Below, one piece after another: positions 61,155-64,000 of a DNA stretch of 64,000 nt. The translations under genes were made by a program, and so were the position numbers. Origin of the DNA: Pseudomonas fragi. Lineage in GTDB: Bacteria > Pseudomonadota > Gammaproteobacteria > Pseudomonadales > Pseudomonadaceae. Under the pieces are notes generated by a model. That model was given only the letters and a program-made list of their open reading frames with translations, made no database searches and was not told where the DNA came from. Each line of letters opens with the position of its first letter. The first letter of the stretch is position 1. The stretch covers positions 1-64,000 of the forward strand of contig NZ_NQKQ01000028.1 of assembly GCF_002269505.1 (NCBI RefSeq). Direction: 5' to 3'.

Positions 61155-61520
61155 TTACTTCAGCTCGACTTTAGCGCCTGCTTCTTCCAAGGCTGCCTTG
61201 GCTTTGTCAGCTGCGTCTTTCGCAACAGCTTCCAGAACAACGCTAGGAGCGCTGTCTACAACTGCCTTGGCTTCTTTCAGGCCCAGACCAGTCAGCTCAC
61301 GAACAGCCTTGATCACGTTAACTTTCTTCTCGCCAGCTTCCAGCAGCATAACGTTGAATTCAGTTTGCTCTTCAACAACAGCAGCGGCAGCAGCAGGACC
61401 AGCAGAAGCAGCAGCAGCGGAAACGCCGAACTTCTCTTCCATTGCTTTGATCAGTTCAACGATTTCCAGAACGGATTTTTCGCCGATTGCTTCGATGATT
61501 TGGTCGTTAGTCAGAGACAT
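61155..61520 (-). CDS. rplL: 50S ribosomal protein L7/L12
   Basis: 121 residues. Helical N-terminus, Ala-rich hinge (around residues 35-50) and C-terminal domain EKKVNVIKAVRELTGLGLKE. It forms the stalk that recruits translation GTPases. Confidence 0.98.
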   Translation of the reverse strand: MSLTNDQIIEAIGEKSVLEIVELIKAMEEKFGVSAAAASAGPAAAAAVVEEQTEFNVMLLEAGEKKVNVIKAVRELTGLGLKEAKAVVDSAPSVVLEAVAKDAADKAKAALEEAGAKVELK

Positions 61521-61600
61521 GACTATAAATTCCTGTATTGGGGTGACAGCCTACGCGGCCATCGAAATAAACAATAAACGCTGAAAGGAGTAGCCGAGCC

Positions 61601-62101
61601 TTAGGCTGCAGCAGCTTCTTTCTGGTCGCGAAGTGCCGCCAGAGTACGAGCCAATTTGCTGGTAGCGCCTTGAATCACGCTCATCAGCTGAGAAATTGCT
61701 TCGTCACGGGTCGGCAGACTTGCCAGTACGTCGATCTGATTAGCTGCGAGGAACTTGCCCTCGAACGCAGCTGCCTTGATCTCGAACTTATCCTGACCTT
61801 TTGCGAACTCTTTGAAGATACGAGCAGCAGCGCCCGGATGTTCTTGCGAGAAAGCAATCAAGGTCGGGCCAGTGAACACGTCGTTGAGAACACTGTATTC
61901 AGTGTCAGCAACAGCGCGCTTGAGCAGGGTGTTACGTACAACACGTACGTAAACGCCAGCTTCACGAGCCTCTTTACGGAGTCCGGTCATAGCGCCTACT
62001 GTCACACCGCGGGCATCAGCCACAACAGCGGACAGGGCAACTTTGGCAGCCTCGTTGACTTCAGCGACGATGGCCTTCTTGTCTTCGAGTTTAATTGCCA
62101 C
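61601..62101 (-). CDS. rplJ: 50S ribosomal protein L10
   Basis: 166 residues, starting MAIKLEDKKAIVAEVNEAAK. Base of the L7/L12 stalk and, with L12, translational repressor of its own mRNA through the leader upstream. Confidence 0.98.
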   Translation of the reverse strand: MAIKLEDKKAIVAEVNEAAKVALSAVVADARGVTVGAMTGLRKEAREAGVYVRVVRNTLLKRAVADTEYSVLNDVFTGPTLIAFSQEHPGAAARIFKEFAKGQDKFEIKAAAFEGKFLAANQIDVLASLPTRDEAISQLMSVIQGATSKLARTLAALRDQKEAAAA

Positions 62102-62298
62102 GGGTTTAACTCCTGCTTGTTACCGTTTCATCTGGCCGAGGCCTGATGTCGTTTTGGTGTCTGATTCGGTAAGGAACCGGGAGCACCATCTGCGTAGGCT
62201 TGAGGTTTAAGGCTTGCGCCGCCTACGGTCTTGGATAGCCCCCGCCAGGCAGGGACCCCAATCTTTCAATTGGCGCATTTGACTGCGCCAATTTTGTC
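62102..62298 (-). ncRNA. L10 leader (rplJ mRNA regulatory region)
   Basis: The 197-nt gap before rplJ contains, on the minus strand, CCGTAGGCGGCGCAAG, then AAGCCTACGCAGATGGTGC, which resembles the conserved L10-binding kink-turn region of the gamma-proteobacterial L10 leader. A 10-bp hairpin (AATTGGCGCA with TGCGCCAATT, 62268-62293) lies at its 5' end, just after rplA. Confidence 0.7.
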
Positions 62299-62994
62299 TT
62301 ACGCGTCCAGGGAACCTTGGTCGATGACCAGGCCCGGGCCCATAGTGGTGCTCAGGGTTACGCGCTTAACATAAATACCTTTCGAGGAAGCTGGCTTGAT
62401 ACGCTTCAGATCAGCGATCAGGGCTTCAACGTTTTCCTTCAGCTGAACGGCGTCGAAGCCGATCTTGCCAACGGAAGTGTGGATGATACCGTTTTTGTCG
62501 GTGCGATAACGAACCTGACCAGCCTTCGCGTTCTTAACTGCGGTAGCTACGTCTGGAGTTACAGTACCAACCTTAGGGTTAGGCATCAGACCACGTGGGC
62601 CCAGGATCTGACCCAACTGACCAACAACACGCATTGCGTCCGGGGAAGCAATAACTACGTCGTAGTTCAGGTCGCCGCCTTTCATTTCGGCAGCCAGGTC
62701 GTCCATACCAACGCGATCAGCGCCGGCAGCCAGAGCAGCTTCAGCAGCTGGACCCTGAGTGAACACAGCTACACGTACAGTCTTGCCAGTGCCGTGTGGC
62801 AGCACAGTAGCGCTACGAACAACCTGGTCAGATTTACGTGGGTCTACGCCCAGGTTAACGGCGATGTCAAACGACTCGCTGAATTTTACAGTCGACAGCT
62901 CAGCCAGCAAAGCAGCAGCGTCTACAAAGTTGTAAGACTTGCCAGCTTCGATTTTACCGGCGATTGCCTTTTGACGCTTGGTCAGCTTAGCCAT
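62299..62994 (-). CDS. rplA: 50S ribosomal protein L1
   Basis: 231 residues, starting MAKLTKRQKAIAGKIEAGK, with the conserved GPRGLMPNPKVGTVT. Its ATG shares one base with the rplK stop (TAATG), so translation is coupled. Confidence 0.98.
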   Translation of the reverse strand: MAKLTKRQKAIAGKIEAGKSYNFVDAAALLAELSTVKFSESFDIAVNLGVDPRKSDQVVRSATVLPHGTGKTVRVAVFTQGPAAEAALAAGADRVGMDDLAAEMKGGDLNYDVVIASPDAMRVVGQLGQILGPRGLMPNPKVGTVTPDVATAVKNAKAGQVRYRTDKNGIIHTSVGKIGFDAVQLKENVEALIADLKRIKPASSKGIYVKRVTLSTTMGPGLVIDQGSLDA

Positions 62995-63425
62995 TACACA
63001 CCCTCCACGTTAAGGCCCATGCTACGAGCAGAACCGGCGATAGTACGCACGGCTGCTTCCATATCAGCTGCAGTCAGATCCGCGTTTTTGGTTTTCGCGA
63101 TTTCTTCCAGCTGTGCACGAGTTACAGTGCCAACCTTAACGGTGTTTGGACGAGCGGAACCGCTAGTCAGACCGGCAGCCTTCTTCAGCAGAACCGAAGC
63201 AGGGGTCGACTTGGTTTCGAACGTGAAGCTACGGTCGCTGTATACAGTGATGATCACTGGAGTCGGCAGGCCTGGCTCAATACCCTGAGTACGGGCGTTG
63301 AAAGCTTTGCAGAATTCCATGATGTTCACGCCGTGCTGACCCAGAGCCGGGCCAACAGGTGGGCTTGGGTTGGCCTGAGCGGCCTTCACTTGCAGCTTGA
63401 TGTAAGCGGTAATCTTCTTAGCCAT
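62994..63425 (-). CDS. rplK: 50S ribosomal protein L11
   Basis: 143 residues from ATG 63425 (MAKKITAYIKLQVKAAQANP), with the thiostrepton-site Pro-rich segment PSPPVGPALGQHGVNIMEFC. GGAGTGCCTC precedes this ATG; an ATG at 63437 would add four residues. Confidence 0.97.
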   Translation of the reverse strand: MAKKITAYIKLQVKAAQANPSPPVGPALGQHGVNIMEFCKAFNARTQGIEPGLPTPVIITVYSDRSFTFETKSTPASVLLKKAAGLTSGSARPNTVKVGTVTRAQLEEIAKTKNADLTAADMEAAVRTIAGSARSMGLNVEGV

Positions 63426-63500
63426 GAGGCACTCCAATTACGGGTTCAATCGCCTAAAGAGGCTCCCCGGTTACTTGCGCGTTTATCCCAGTGACGACAA

Positions 63501-63526
63501 AACCCCACAGCCTAAGCCATGGGGTT
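63501..63526 (-). terminator. Hairpin between nusG and rplK
   Basis: AACCCCA at 63501-63507 pairs with TGGGGTT at 63520-63526, with further pairing inside; the minus-strand transcript continues TTTTGTC. It may be a weak terminator or attenuator. Confidence 0.5.
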
Positions 63527-63541
63527 GGGATTCGTGTCTAA

Positions 63542-64000
63542 CTAGACCTTTTCGACCTGGCTAAACTCTAGCTCTACCGGAGTAGAGCGACCGAAAATGA
63601 GCACTGCCACTTGAATGCGGCTCTTTTCGTAGTTAACTTCTTCGACCGTGCCATTGAAATCGGCAAACGGACCGTCGGTAACACGGACAACTTCGCCCGG
63701 CTCGAACAGTGTTTTCGGCTTGGGCTTGTCGCTGCCATCAGCTACGCGACGCAGAATTGCTTCTGCCTCTTTATCGGTGATCGGTGCCGGTTTATCGGCA
63801 GTACCACCAATGAAGCCCATGACCCGCGGAGTGTCCTTGACCAAGTGCCAAGTCCCTTCGCTCATGTCCATCTGAACCAGCACATAACCAGGGAAGAACT
63901 TGCGCTCGCTTTTGCGTTTCTGGCCATTACGCATTTCAACCACTTCTTCAGTGGGAACCAGAATTTCGCCGAAGCCTTCTTCCATGCCTGCCAGCTTAAT
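63542..64000 (-). CDS. nusG: Transcription antitermination protein NusG, 3' part
   Basis: The gene runs off the window, so the N-terminal 20-odd residues are missing; the frame stays open to base 64000 (reading KLAG before MEEGFGEI). About 152 residues are visible. The NGN domain includes RKFFPGYVLVQMDM and TPRVMGFIGG, and the KOW domain VVRVTDGPFADFNGTVEEV. It couples RNA polymerase with Rho and the ribosome. Confidence 0.96.
   Translation of the reverse strand: MKLAGMEEGFGEILVPTEEVVEMRNGQKRKSERKFFPGYVLVQMDMSEGTWHLVKDTPRVMGFIGGTADKPAPITDKEAEAILRRVADGSDKPKPKTLFEPGEVVRVTDGPFADFNGTVEEVNYEKSRIQVAVLIFGRSTPVELEFSQVEKV

Overview
The window is a Pseudomonas chromosome segment, most likely from the P. 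fluorescens lineage or a close relative. The evidence is the gene order rplQ-katA-ftnA-uvrA-MFS-ssb beside the ribosomal superoperon, an OprG-type OmpW porin whose C-terminus ends VDVDPWVYMVGLGYKF, a ferritin/bacterioferritin beside katA, and the protein sequences of the str, S10, spc and alpha operons. Species is inferred from family knowledge; no search was run.

Layout. (1) 1-290: intergenic repeats, namely two direct 18-bp repeats that may be the end of an IS21-like element and two REP-like inverted repeats. (2) 287-5133: oprG on the plus strand, then on the minus strand a sugar-nucleotide epimerase, an RmlD-like reductase and a large MscS-family channel. (3) 5134-5776: a visibly AT-rich non-coding stretch with two 15-bp operator-like palindromes. 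(4) 5777-26806: eighteen tightly packed plus-strand genes forming an apparent accessory biosynthetic cluster that I cannot match to a described pathway. (5) 26870-34021: ssb, an MFS transporter, uvrA, ftnA and katA. (6) 34151-64000: on the minus strand, the alpha, spc, S10 and str operons, rpoC-rpoB, rplL-rplJ-rplA-rplK and the 3' part of nusG.

The cluster in region 4 has the parts of an ACP-dependent lipid or amino-acid derived small-molecule pathway. Activation and carrier functions are a fatty acyl-AMP ligase, a free-standing ACP and a second AMP-forming ligase. Condensation-fold proteins are three KAS III-like proteins, with the active-site Cys replaced by Thr in one and the usual His/Asn positions altered in all three. 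Redox and tailoring proteins are an acyl-CoA dehydrogenase homologue, a 1000-residue fusion of an acyl-CoA dehydrogenase to a citrate synthase-like domain, a diiron protein with two exact E-X28-DEARH motifs, a DAP/ornithine decarboxylase-like PLP enzyme, a methyltransferase, and an Fe(II)/2-oxoglutarate oxygenase. The last genes are an ABC-2 exporter pair, a small membrane protein, a GlcD-like FAD oxidase and a 2-oxoglutarate-semialdehyde-type aldehyde dehydrogenase. The last two could make or recycle a 2-oxo acid used by the citrate synthase-like domain. No regulator, PKS or NRPS module is inside the cluster. The product is unknown; the enzyme order is what I read, and the chemistry is inference.

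The ribosomal region is canonical in gene content and order. Readable control elements include sigma70-like promoters with 17-bp spacers ahead of rpsL, rpsJ and rpsM, an L10 leader ahead of rplJ, terminator- or attenuator-like hairpins, and an unusually long structured gap with its own candidate promoter between rpsN and rpsH inside the spc operon.
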